Shown here: positions 33,444-44,000 of the stretch, piece after piece | Layout of the letters: every line of letters starts with the position of its first letter | Numbering within the stretch: position 1 is the stretch's first letter | Source of the DNA: Marthasterias glacialis | Taxonomy: Eukaryota; Echinodermata; Asteroidea; Forcipulatida; Asteriidae | DNA length: 64,000 nucleotides | Reading direction: 5' to 3' | Assembly: GCA_911728455.2 (NCBI GenBank) | Contig: OU452228.1 | Span: 14,584,104-14,648,103, forward strand | Notes under the pieces: model-generated | What the model was told of the DNA's origin: nothing | Databases searched by the model: none | Seen by the model: only the letters and a program-made list of their open reading frames with translations | Translations under genes and position numbers: made by a program

Positions 33444-34544
33444 CAGTTGGAGTCGTTTCGGAGCAGCGTGTATAGGTTTGATCATGATGCTCTCGAGAGG
33501 TTTGTGGTCACTGTCCACATTGAGGTCACGTCCATAGATGTATTGGTCAAATCGCTCAAAACCGAATACAATAGCGAGCATTTCCTTTTCAATTTGAGCA
33601 TAGTTCTGTTCAGTTGGTGTTAATACCCTCGAGGCAAATGCAACTGGCTGTCCATCTTGTAGTAGGGTTGCCCCTAAGCCTGATTCAGATGCGTCACACT
33701 GCAGCGTCACTTCCTTTGTGACATCATAGTAGCGCAGTACAGGATGGGTGGTGATCAGCGTTTTGATTTCTGCGATTGCTTTAGTGTGCTCATCAAGCCA
33801 GTGCCAAGCGATGTCTTTGTTCTCTAGTTTCCTCAGAGGCTCTGTTACAGTGGATAGGTGGGGGAGGAATTTGGCAAGGTAGTTCACCATCCCAAGGAAT
33901 TGCTTTAGCGAGGGAACATCGGTAGGGTTAGGCATTTTTAGTATTGCCTCTATTTTCGCGGGGTTTGGCTTTAGGCTAGAAAGGGTCAGTAGATGTCCGA
34001 TGTATGGGACTTCAGCAAGTCAGAGTCGTAGCTTGCTTTCATTCAGCTTCAGGTTACATTTTTGAGCTCTTTGCAGCACTCCATGGAGATTACGATCATG
34101 GTCTTTTTCTGCTTCTTCAGTAGTGTCGCCCTCACCATACACTAGGATATCATCAGCAATGACAGATACCCCATTAAGTCCTTCGAGAGTTTCGTGCATT
34201 CGACGCTGGTATTCCTCAGGGGCAGATAAGATTCCGAATGGCATCCGTAACCAACGGAAGCGGCCAAAGGGGGTATTGAAGGTGGTGAGTCGAGAAGATT
34301 CGTCATCGAGTTTTACCTGCCAAAACCCATTTTTGGCATCCAGCACTGAGAAGATTTTGGCCTTGCTCAGTTTTGTAGCGACCTCTTCTACAGTCGGGAG
34401 AGGGTAATGTGACCGTTTGATCGCTTTATTTAGGTGCTGGGGATCGATACATATCCGCAGCTTGTTAGGCTTGATGACTGTCACAAGACTGGAGACCCAG
34501 TCAGTTGGTTCAGTTACTGGAGTGAGGACTTGATCACGGACCAT
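33444..34544 (-). pseudogene. Reverse transcriptase-RNase H region of the gypsy element
   Basis: The frame contains RT palm motifs: FSVLDAKNGFWQ (first catalytic Asp), the LRMPFGILSAPEEYQR region and VIADDILVY (catalytic Asp pair). A TGA at 34017-34019 interrupts the frame, most simply a CGA arginine mutated by CpG decay, since the same frame continues with PYIGHLLT. RNase H follows, with LQCDASESGLGATL, IEKEMLAIVF and DSDHKPL carrying the expected acidic residues. Coding ends at KRLQL, where the 44-bp LTR remnant begins. Confidence 0.85.
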
Positions 34545-35946
34545 ACCATCGCATGGCGTAGTTGATCCTTGATTGCGATTGGCACTTTACGAGGAGGGTG
34601 GACCACAGGTGAAACGTTAGGGTCAAGTTGAATGTGGTACTTACCAGGGAGACATCCCAGACCTTTGAACACGTCACCATATTCTTTCAAGATAAGCTCT
34701 TTAGTGAGTGGCTTACATGAATCTACATCGATTGCGTTCACCGTGTGGTCCTCGGCTAGGTCATGCACGAGTACTTTGAGGAACTCAAGACGCTGACAAG
34801 TTTCAGCGCTGAGCATTGGTGTGACTCCTTTATCAACAACTTGGAGGTCAAGTTCATGAGTTTTATTGTTCCTTGTGCAGGGGAGTGAGCATTTGCCAAC
34901 TGGGTGCATCAAACTACCATTGTACATTCGTAGCTTGGCTTTACTCTTTTGAAGTGTGAGGTTGGAGGGGTTACCCATCACTCTAGCATAGTCACTTAGA
35001 GGGAGGAGATTGCAAGTAGCGCCGCTGTCAAGTTGGAAGTGTATATCAGAGTTATTTACCTTCATGGTGACAAACAGCTGTTTAGGGATCTCCTTCATAG
35101 GGTTGTTAACTGTGCCAATCTGGTACGTGTATTCATCATCCTCATCGTCGGCGTCTGCCTCAACTAGTTTCAGATGTTTTTGGCGAGACGGTGCTCTCTT
35201 AGTCTTAGATTTGCACTTCACTGTGAAGTGATTCTTTCCATTGCATTTACTGCAGGTTTTACCGAATGCTGGGCATTTGCTTTTCTCCATGGGATGCGTT
35301 TGCCCGCAGAAGAGACACGCTTTAGTAGGAGGGGGTGCTTTGCTTCGTGTCATGGTTGACGCAGTACGGGGTGATCGCACAGCACGAACGGCCTCCTCAT
35401 CGCCTATCTGATGGAGTTGCTGTTGCGCTGCTTCAGCCGCTCGAACGACGTCAATGGCCTTTTTCAAGTCCAGTGTGGACTCACGAAGCAGACGCTCTCG
35501 GACATGTGAGTTCTTTATTCCAAGAACGAGTTGGTCTCTGATTAGTGACTAACGGAGATCGCCATAGTCTTAAGTGTCGGCGAGATTCTTTAGAGCCGTT
35601 ACATATTTGTCAACGGGTTCACCACTCTCCTGGTTCCTTGTGTTGAACACATACCTCTCGTATATCGTATTCTTTCGAGGAGTGGCATACTCCTCAAATT
35701 TCTCCAGTACGGTGGCGATTTTGACTTCGTCACCAGCAGTTGTCCACTTCAATGTGTAATACAGTTCCACTGCTTCGTCTCTAATGACAGTGAGCAATGT
35801 TGCAACTCGCATTGCATCGCCCTTGCTGGCATATTGGTGGCCATTTCAAAATAACTCCACCATTGTTTAAACTTCTTCCAGTTCTGAGCAGGGTTGCCAG
35901 TGAGTAGTTGGAGTGGCTGAGGAGGCGGGAGACTATGGGTAGCCAT
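34514..35946 (-). pseudogene. gag and protease region of the gypsy element
   Basis: Gag starts at the ATG at 35946 (MATHSLPPPQPLQL), changes frame near 35780-35812, and meets in-frame stops near 35568 and 35540. From 35467 the frame is open again. It has a Cys-rich segment and an intact knuckle CSKCNGKNHFTVKC near 35255, then an aspartic protease with LDSGATCNLLP (active-site DSG) near 35020. The region ends in the linker before reverse transcriptase (PRKVPIAIKDQL), where a frame break near 34545 separates it from RT. The gene makes Gag and protease in intact relatives and cannot do so here. Confidence 0.8.
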
Positions 35947-35956
35947 TCTGACACCA

Positions 35957-36225
35957 TGTAACGATAAGCGATAATCGGGTATAGAGTATAGATACTTATT
36001 TAATAGTGCTCAACAGTTTCACTAACAGTGTGTAAGCATATAGATGTTAACAAGTGAGAGACTAGTGTAAGAGTGCCTGGGAAACATACCATGCCTGCCT
36101 GTGTGGTCTATGCATGAGTCAGAACCTGTGGAATGTGGAGGAGTGGGGTTGCAGGCAACCTTGGCTATAGGTTAGGTCAGAGGTCATCTAGGTTGGTTCT
36201 AAGTGACCATGAGCATATCATTACA
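35957..36225 (-). repeat. 5' LTR and primer-binding site of the gypsy element
   Basis: The segment has TG...CA ends (TGTAATGATATG to CTTATCGTTACA on the minus strand). It is followed at once by TGGTGTCAGA (35956-35947), a TGGTGTCAGAA-type primer-binding site. The gag ATG (35946) begins immediately after it. Confidence 0.8.
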
Positions 36226-36230
36226 CCTGA

Positions 36231-37366
36231 TTATAAGGTTAACGATGTAACAGAATTACAAGGGGACACCGTATCTCATTACTTTGTGTAATATTCAAAC
36301 GAGATTGAAAAAATGCACAAATGAACGGTTTGACGCAATAAATAACCCTCAAGTTATGTCTTTGTTGCCGCTTGCCCTGCCCCACCCCAACCCCCCAATG
36401 AAAATGTTTGTTTATGCCACTGCTCTGAACTCCAAGTTAGCACATGTTTATTTATTCTTAATTGTTTTACTTCTTTTACCAAATTAGCTGGTAAACCCAT
36501 GTCCTACCTGCATATTTTAGACTGGTATGGCTGGTATGTCGTCTTCGACAGCAGGCTACTGGCTGAGCTGGATTTAGTGGCCCACCCCTTTTTTTTCTGG
36601 TGGCCGCACATCACTTCCAGTCATCTTCATTTTCAGCCTACAACAACAATTTTCCCATGTGACCCTGTCACTGCTGGGATTTTTTTCCCACTCTCTGCTC
36701 GTTGGCAAAATGAGGTACATTTTTAGGGGGCACATGAGGTGGTGTACAACTTAACATAGGGGGACACTTCTGGCGAATTAACAGTTAGTTTCCGTTGGCA
36801 TTTTTCTTGGACAAGCCCCTTTTCAGTACTCTTGTTATGCTGTTTTTCATTTTTTTTTATGAGATAATCTGACCTCGAGGTAAAAACAAATACATTGTAT
36901 GTGTGTACATGTATATAGATAAAGCCCCAGCTCAAAATTGGTAAAGTGTCTGTAAATGCTGTCATTCTTTGCACGAATCAAGATATATGTAATAAAAACC
37001 AACCTATGAAAATGTCAACTCATTTCGTTTCATTTGCAAGAAAACGGTAAAAATGTATTCAGCATTTTTGTACGCATTTCTATATGCAGAGTTTTCGTCT
37101 CACTGAGACGAAAACTAATTTTGAATCTTATTTCATTCATCATTTAAAAACGATAACACTTCAGGCAGAAATTTTTCAAGGAAAGTTTTGTACCATCATT
37201 ATCTTTATACCATGTATGGTATATGTAAATCTTTGAACATTAATGTTTTTCTTCATGCCAATGTTGAGCTGGGGCTTTGAACATTGAAATTACTACATAA
37301 GGGGTCATCATAAAATGTAATGTTATTCTGGTAAATTTTAATCTCATGTTTCAGATTTCAAATGGT
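36231..37366. other. Noncoding stretch with one perfect hairpin
   Basis: No gene is recognised. At 37090-37116 AGTTTTCGTCTC and GAGACGAAAACT form a perfect 12-bp stem with an ACT loop. Confidence 0.5.
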
Positions 37367-37392
37367 GGGGGGGGGGGGGGGGGGGGGGGGGG
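37367..37392. repeat. Poly-G tract (26 G)
   Basis: An uninterrupted run of about 26 G is followed by GGGGGGG at about 37405-37411. It can form G-quadruplexes and its length may be a sequencing or assembly artefact. Confidence 0.85.
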
Positions 37393-38240
37393 CACGAACA
37401 TCAAGGGGGGGAAGCTGTGTAGAGATGTTTCTCGGTTAAAAAATAGTGTAATGATCCTGCTCTTTTTCCCCCTGACTATAGTCATACAGACAGGCTGCTC
37501 TAAAGCTCTGCCCCCTAAATCACCCCCTGGATGTTTATTGGCCTATTAATAACACACATCTGTCAATCAAATCTCTTACAGGTTTTCTGTGATGACAACA
37601 AGCCACCCTGGATAAGGATGATTGATGGGTGTTATCAAACAAGAGTGGCAAGATACTTCCAATCATCACACTCCCATGGTACATGATGTGCGCAGAAGGT
37701 CTCTCACTTGTTGTCTCTTATGTACGTCACTCGTCATTCATGGCACAAGCTTTGCTGCATCTTCTCGCCCCTTCATTGTGTCTGATCCAAAGGTCAGTAC
37801 TGTGAAATAGTCATCTAGCTTTTTCCCCCATACCTCTGCACTTTTGAACTGACTACCTTTATCTGTTTTCCACCATTTTGCAGTAAACTCCAGTTTAAGT
37901 AGATGTGATGTAAATGCTGAACATCACCCCAGCAGCACATAGCTCCGTGAGCCTCCCCACACACACCACTTAAGCCCACACAGCTTGCATGTGCACATGA
38001 GCTCAAACTCAGCGTGATGGCACCATGAAACGAAAGTGTCAAGACTTTTCTAGTTCCTTCATCGGAACACAGATTTAAACGAAACACATACACACTTTTG
38101 TCGACCCCATTTCTCTTTGTTCTCCCATTCTGTTGACTTCAATTTTTCAGGTTCATCCCCATTTGCTATGATTATGAAACTGTAGCAAGGGCGTCATCGC
38201 TTTGCCCAACACACCGCTAATCCCAGATTGTTAAAGTCCT
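37393..38240. other. Noncoding stretch
   Basis: Nothing is recognised. Short frames on both strands lack domains. Confidence 0.4.
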
Positions 38241-38289
38241 AGGTTTCAGACAACCCCATACACAAACACACACCCTTACATATGGCATT

Positions 38290-38900
38290 TACGGGTTCCT
38301 CCTGTTGTTGTTCTATTATTCCCTTTTCTGAAGTATTCCTCTGTGGGGTAGCACTGGAACAAAGAAAACCTTGTGATGCAGCATTGTTCCATTGTGTAAA
38401 GTGCCCCGTAAGTTGGTGAGTGTAAGGGCACACCCACACGTTAGTTGAACCCATAAATTGAGAACTTCTCTTTAAGTCGCGCCCACTTCACGCAAACTGG
38501 CTCCAGCGATTGCCAGAAGCTCATGCGTTTGACGTAATGGCATACCCAAAAGGATGGCTTCTGTTTACACTGCATATACACTTATTCTTTTTTAACACCA
38601 AGTTGTGGGACTCCCTATTGTTCTATTATTCCCTTTTCTATTGAATTACCTTGTGGGGATAGGGTTTGACAAAGAAAAACGTTGTGGGGACCTTTGTTCC
38701 ATTGTATAAATGTTTGACGTAATGACTTACCCAAAAGGATGGCTTCTGTTTACACTGCATATACACTTATTCTTTTTGAACACCGAGTTGTGGGACTCCC
38801 TATTGTTGTTCTATTATTCCCTTTTTTATTGAATTACCTTGTGGGGACAGGGTTTGACAAAGAAAAACGTTGTGGGGACCTTAGTTCCATTGTATAAATG
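38290..38900. repeat. Tandem repeat of about 183 bp, 2.5 copies
   Basis: The unit from GTTTGACGTAATG...ACCCAAAAGGATGG to GGGGACCTT(T/A)GTTCCATTG occupies about 38528-38705 and again 38711-38895, nearly identical. A diverged partial unit (TTGTTCTATTATTCCCTTTTC...GTTCCATTGTGTAAA) precedes it at about 38305-38402. It is noncoding. Confidence 0.75.
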
Positions 38901-39485
38901 TCCCCACAATGGTGTGTGTGCCAATACGTACCGCCAATACAGCAATGAAAAAGTCCCATCAAATCTGCAGATTTTTGTGGGGTTTTTTTTGCTCATAACT
39001 TGGTCAATTCTATGGATTTGTTCATTATTATTGAATCTCTGGTCTCTTCACTATGATCTGCACTATAGTTGAGTTCTCGCTGTGTCAAAACACCCAGATT
39101 TTTGTGGGTTAAAGTCCCAGGTTTCAACAGTTAGAAATACACCCGCACATACAACAATAAACTGCACGCACTGTCCACAGCAATCGTGAATTTGCAATGG
39201 CTATAGAGTCTGCAATGGCTATAGTTTACACAGCATGCATGGAAAATGTCCCGTAAATCCATGGGTTTTAGGGGGTTTTGCTCATATCTGTCAATTCTGA
39301 ATGGATTCTGTTCATTGATTGTCGAGGTTGAAGATTAAAACAATACCCTTTTCCCGTGGAAGATTTGAGAGGTTTAATGCAGATTTAAGAGAGAAGTTCT
39401 AATAACATACACACCATTCAGTGAAATATAGAGAGATAACTTCCCAATCGTTTTTTTTTTGTTTTTCTCTAAGGATTTGCTGAGG
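38900..39485. other. Noncoding stretch between tandem repeats
   Basis: Diffuse similarity to the neighbouring repeat (GATTTTTGTGGG words near 38970 and 39090) is visible. No gene is recognised. Confidence 0.4.
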
Positions 39486-39489
39486 CTCC

Positions 39490-40878
39490 TGAGTGACAGG
39501 AAAGACACCCTGCCTGATAGTAAACCTTCCCTATCTGACAGATTATCCTGAGTGGAAAGAACCCTGCCTGGTAGCAGACCTACCCTATCTGACAGATCAT
39601 CCTGAGTGGAAAGACACCCTGCCTGGTAGCAGCCCTACCCTATCTGACAGATCATCCTGAGTGGAAAGACACCCTGCCTGGTAGCAGCCCTACCCTATCT
39701 GACAGATCATCCTGAGTGGAAAGAACCCTGCCTGGTAGCAGACCTACCCTATCTGACAGATCATCCTGAGTGGAAAGACACCCTGCCTGGTAGCAGCCCT
39801 ACCCTATCTGACAGATCATCCTGAGTGGAAAGACACCCTGCTTGGTAGCAGCCCTACCCTATCTGACAGATCATCCTGAGTGGAAAGAACCCTGCCTGGT
39901 AGCAGACCTACCCTATCTGGCAGATCATCCTGAGTGGAAAGACACCCTGCCTGGTAGCAGCCCTACCCTATCTGACAGATCATCCTGAGTGGAAAGACAC
40001 CCTGCCTGGTAGCAGCCCTACCCTATCTGACAGATCATCCTGAGTGGAAAGAGCCCTGCCTGGTAGCAGACCTACCCTATCTGACAGATCATCCTGAGTG
40101 GAAAGACACCCTGCCTGGTAGCAGACCCACCCTATCTGACAGATCATCCTGAGTGGAAAGACACCCTGCCTGGTAGCAGACCTACCCTATCTGACAGATC
40201 ATCCTGAGTGGAAAGACACCCTGCCTGGTAGCAGACCTACCCTATCTGACAGATCATCCTGAGTGGAAAGACACCCTGCCTGGTAGCAGACCTACCCTAT
40301 CTGACAGATCATCCTGAGTGGAAAGACACCCTGCCTGGTAGCAGACCTACCCTATCTGACAGATCATCCTGAGTGGAAAGACACCCTGAGTGGTAGCAGC
40401 CCTACCATATCTGACAGATCATCCTGAGTGGAAAGACGCCCTGAGTGGAAAGAACCCTGCCTGGTAGCAGCCCTACCCTATCTGACAGACCTTCCTGAGT
40501 GGAAAGACACCCTGCCTGGTAGCAGACCTACCCTATCTGACAGATCATCCTGAGTGGAAAGAACCCTGCCTGGTAGCAGCCCTACCCTATCTGACAGATC
40601 ATCCTGAGTGGAAAGACACCCTGCCTGGTAGCAGCCCTACCCTATCTGACAGATCATCGTGAGTGGAAAGACACCCTGCCTGGTAGCAGCCCTACCCTAT
40701 CTGACAGATCATCCTGAGTGGAAAGACACCCTGCCTGGTAGCAGCCCTACCCTATCTGACAGATCATCCTGAGTGGAAAGACACCCTGCCTGGTAGCAGA
40801 CCTACCCTATCTGACAGATCATCCTGAGTGGAAAGAACCCTGCCTGGTAGCAGCCCTACCCTGTCTGACAGACCATCA
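39490..40878. repeat. Minisatellite, 54/55-bp unit, about 25 copies
   Basis: The unit contains CCTGCCTGGTAGCAGACCTA, then CCCTATCTGACAGATCATCC and TGAGTGGAAAGACA. Two length forms differ by one base (GAAAGAACCC, 54 bp; GAAAGACACCC, 55 bp). In the left half they alternate as 54-55-55 at least three times, a trimeric higher-order repeat of 164 bp; the right half is mostly the 55-bp form. There are no spacers and no frame kept between units. Confidence 0.92.
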
Positions 40879-41059
40879 TTAGTAAGGAGTTGTGCTTCAC
40901 GATTGTACTTTAAACCCCGTCACGAGAACATTAAGCATCTAATGTATTACCTAGTGGCAATTTTATCATCGATTTTGATTGGATGGAGCGTTCATTGAAG
41001 ACTAACGGACGTTTGTATCTTTTGTGGTGATATCTCCACTTCAGAAATATTGACACTTG

Positions 41060-44000
41060 CCTCCTGACTGTGGATTTATGAAAACTGTGTGGCACAATGA
41101 ATGTGAAACGGTGACCACTGATGCCTTTTTATTTGTGTGGACCACGGAAATTAGCTATACTTTCAAAAATATTGATACTTTACTCAGAATACAACTGAAA
41201 GGTGGCCGAAAACTGTTCTTTTCACATAAAATATTAGAGATGCAGAGGTCAGTTCAGAATCAAAGGCATCAGTGGAGGTTCCCACTTCATCTGATGGCAT
41301 AAAATCAATCTTAAAATTTTGGTCAAAAATTGAAAAAATCACAAGGGGTAAGTCCATCATTTTGTTCAAATTTGGGTCGAAAATTAAAGTTTGATATTAT
41401 GGTTTGAAATGATACAGTAGGGACCACTGATGCCTTTTCATGTGAGTAGACCAAGGAAATTAGCTATACTTTTAGAAATATCGATACTTTACTTGAAATA
41501 ACACTGAAATTTTGTCGATAATTGTTCATATTTCAAAAAATATAACAGAAGTGGAGGTCAGTTCAGAATCAAAGGCATCAGTGGTGGTTCCCGCTTCATC
41601 TGATGGCATAAAATCAATCTTAAAATTTTGGTCAAAAATTGAAAAAATCACAAGGGGTAAGTCCAGCATTTTATTCAAATTTGGGTCAAAAATTAACGTT
41701 TGATATTATGGTTTAAAATGATACAGTAGGGACTACTGATGCCTTTTCATGTGTGTAGACAAGGGAAATTAGCTATACTTTTAAAAATATTGATCTGACG
41801 GCATAAATTCAATAATAAAATTTTGGTCAAAAATTGAAAAAAATCACAAGGGGTAAGTCCAGCATTTTGTTCAAATTTTGTTCTAACGTTTGATATTATG
41901 GTTTAAAATGATACAGTAGGGACCACTGATGCCTTTTCATGTGTGTAGACCAAGAAAATTAGCTATACTTTTAGAAATATCAATAATTTACTTGAAACAA
42001 CACTGAAATTTTGCCGATAATTGTTCATATTTCAAAAAATATAACAGAAGTGGAGGTCAGTTCAGAATCAAAGGCATCAGTGGTGGTTCCCGCTTCATCT
42101 GATGGCATAAAATCAATCTTAAAATTTTGGTCAAAAATTGAAAAAATCACAAGGGGTAAGTCCAGCATTTTGTTCAAATTTGGGTCAAAAATTAACGTTT
42201 GATATTATGGTTTAAAATGATACAGTAGGGACCACTGATGCCTTTTCATGTGTGTAGACCAGGGAAATTAGCTATACTTTTAGAAATATCAATAATTTAC
42301 TTGAAACAACACTGAAATTTTGTCGATAATTGTTCATATTTCAAAAAATATAACAGAAGTGGAGGTCAGTTCAGAATCAAAGGCATCAGTGGTGGTTCCC
42401 GCTGCATCTGATGGCATAAAATCAATCTTAAAATTTTGGTCAAAAATTGAAAAAATCACAAGGGGTAAGTCCAGCATTTTGTTCAAATTTGGGTCAAAAA
42501 TTAACATTTGATATTATGGTTTAAAATGATACAGTAGGGACCACTGATGCCTTTTCATGTGTGTAGACCAAGGAAATTAGCTATACTTTTAGAAATATTG
42601 ATCTGACGGCATAAACTCAATAAAAAAAATTTGGTCAAAAATTGAAAAAATCACAAGGGTAAGTCCAGCATTTTATTCAAATTTGGGTCAAAAATTAACG
42701 TTTGATATTATGGTTTAAAATGATACAGTAGGGACTACTGATGCCTTTTCATGTGTGTAGACCAAGAAAATTAGCTATACTTTTAGAAATATCGATACTT
42801 TACTTGAAATAACACTGAAATTTTGCCGAAAATAGTTCATATTTCAAAAAATATTAGAGATGCAGAGGTCAGTTCAGAATCAAAGGCATCAGTGGAGGTT
42901 CCCACTTCATCTGATGGCATAAAATCAATATTAAAATTTTGGTCAAAAATTGAAAAAATCACAAGGGGTAAGTCCAGCATTTTATTCAAATTTGGGTCAA
43001 AAATTAACGTTTGATATTATGGTTTAAAATGAAACAGTAGGGACCACTGATGCCTTTTCATGTGTGTAGACCAGGGAAATTAGCTATACTTTTAGAAACA
43101 TCAATAATTTACTTGAAATAACACTGAAATTTTGTTGATAATTGTTCATATTGCAAAAAATATTAGAAATGTGGAGGTCAGTTCAGAATCAAAGGCATCA
43201 GTGGAGGTTCCTGCTTCATCTGATGGCATAAAATCAATCTTAACGTTTTGGTCAAAAATTGAAAAAATCACAAGGGGTAAGTCCAGCATTTTGTTCAAAT
43301 TTGGGTCAAAAATTAACGTTTGATATTATGGTTTAAAATGATACAGTAGGGACCACTGATGCCTTTTCATGTGTGTAGACCAGGGAAATTAGCTATACTT
43401 TTAGAAATATCAATACTTTACTTGAAATAACACTGAAATTTTGTCGATAATTGTTCATATTTCAAAAAATATAACAGAAGTGGAGGTCAGTTCAGAATCA
43501 AAGGCATCAGTGGAGGTTCCCGCTTCATCTGATGGCATAAAATCAATCTTAAAATTTTGGTCAAAAATTGAAAAAATCACAAGGGGTAAGTCCAGCATTT
43601 TGTTCAAATTTGGGTCAAAAATTAACGTTTGATATTATGGTTTAAAATGACACAGTAGGGACCACTGATGCCTTTTCATGTGTGTAGACCAAGGAAATTA
43701 GCTATACTTTTAAAAATATTGATCTGACGGCATAAAATCAATAATAAAATTTTGGTCAAAAATTGAAAAAAATCACAAGGGGTAAGTCCAGCATTTTTTT
43801 CAAATTTGGGTCAAAAATTAACGTTTGATATTATGGTTTAAAATGATACAGTAGGGACCACTAATGCCTTTTCATGTGTGTAGACCAAGGAAATTAGCTA
43901 TACTTTTAGAAATATCAATACTTTACTTGAAATAACACTGAAATTTTGTCGATAATTGTTCATATTTCAAAAAATACTAGAAATGTGGAGGTCAGTTCAG

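Larger units (their letters stand above)
33400..36225 (-). mobile_element. Internally deleted Ty3/gypsy element with 5-bp target duplications
   Basis: CCTGA occurs directly outside both ends (33395-33399 and 36226-36230). The upstream edge (minus strand) is a complete 269-bp LTR at 35957-36225. The downstream edge is only the last 44 bp of the same LTR at 33400-33443, joined straight to the RNase H region. So the integrase, polypurine tract and most of the 3' LTR were lost in one internal deletion after or during insertion. The element is 2826 bp long with decayed gag and pol. Confidence 0.8.

Noticed and set aside
31230..36225. One long gypsy element from LTR to integrase
   Set aside because: Target duplications show that the LTR-bearing element ends at 33400, so the integrase fragment is a separate insertion.
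39490..40878. CRISPR-like regular direct repeats
   Set aside because: The units are contiguous without unique spacers and the setting is an animal nuclear genome, so it is a minisatellite.
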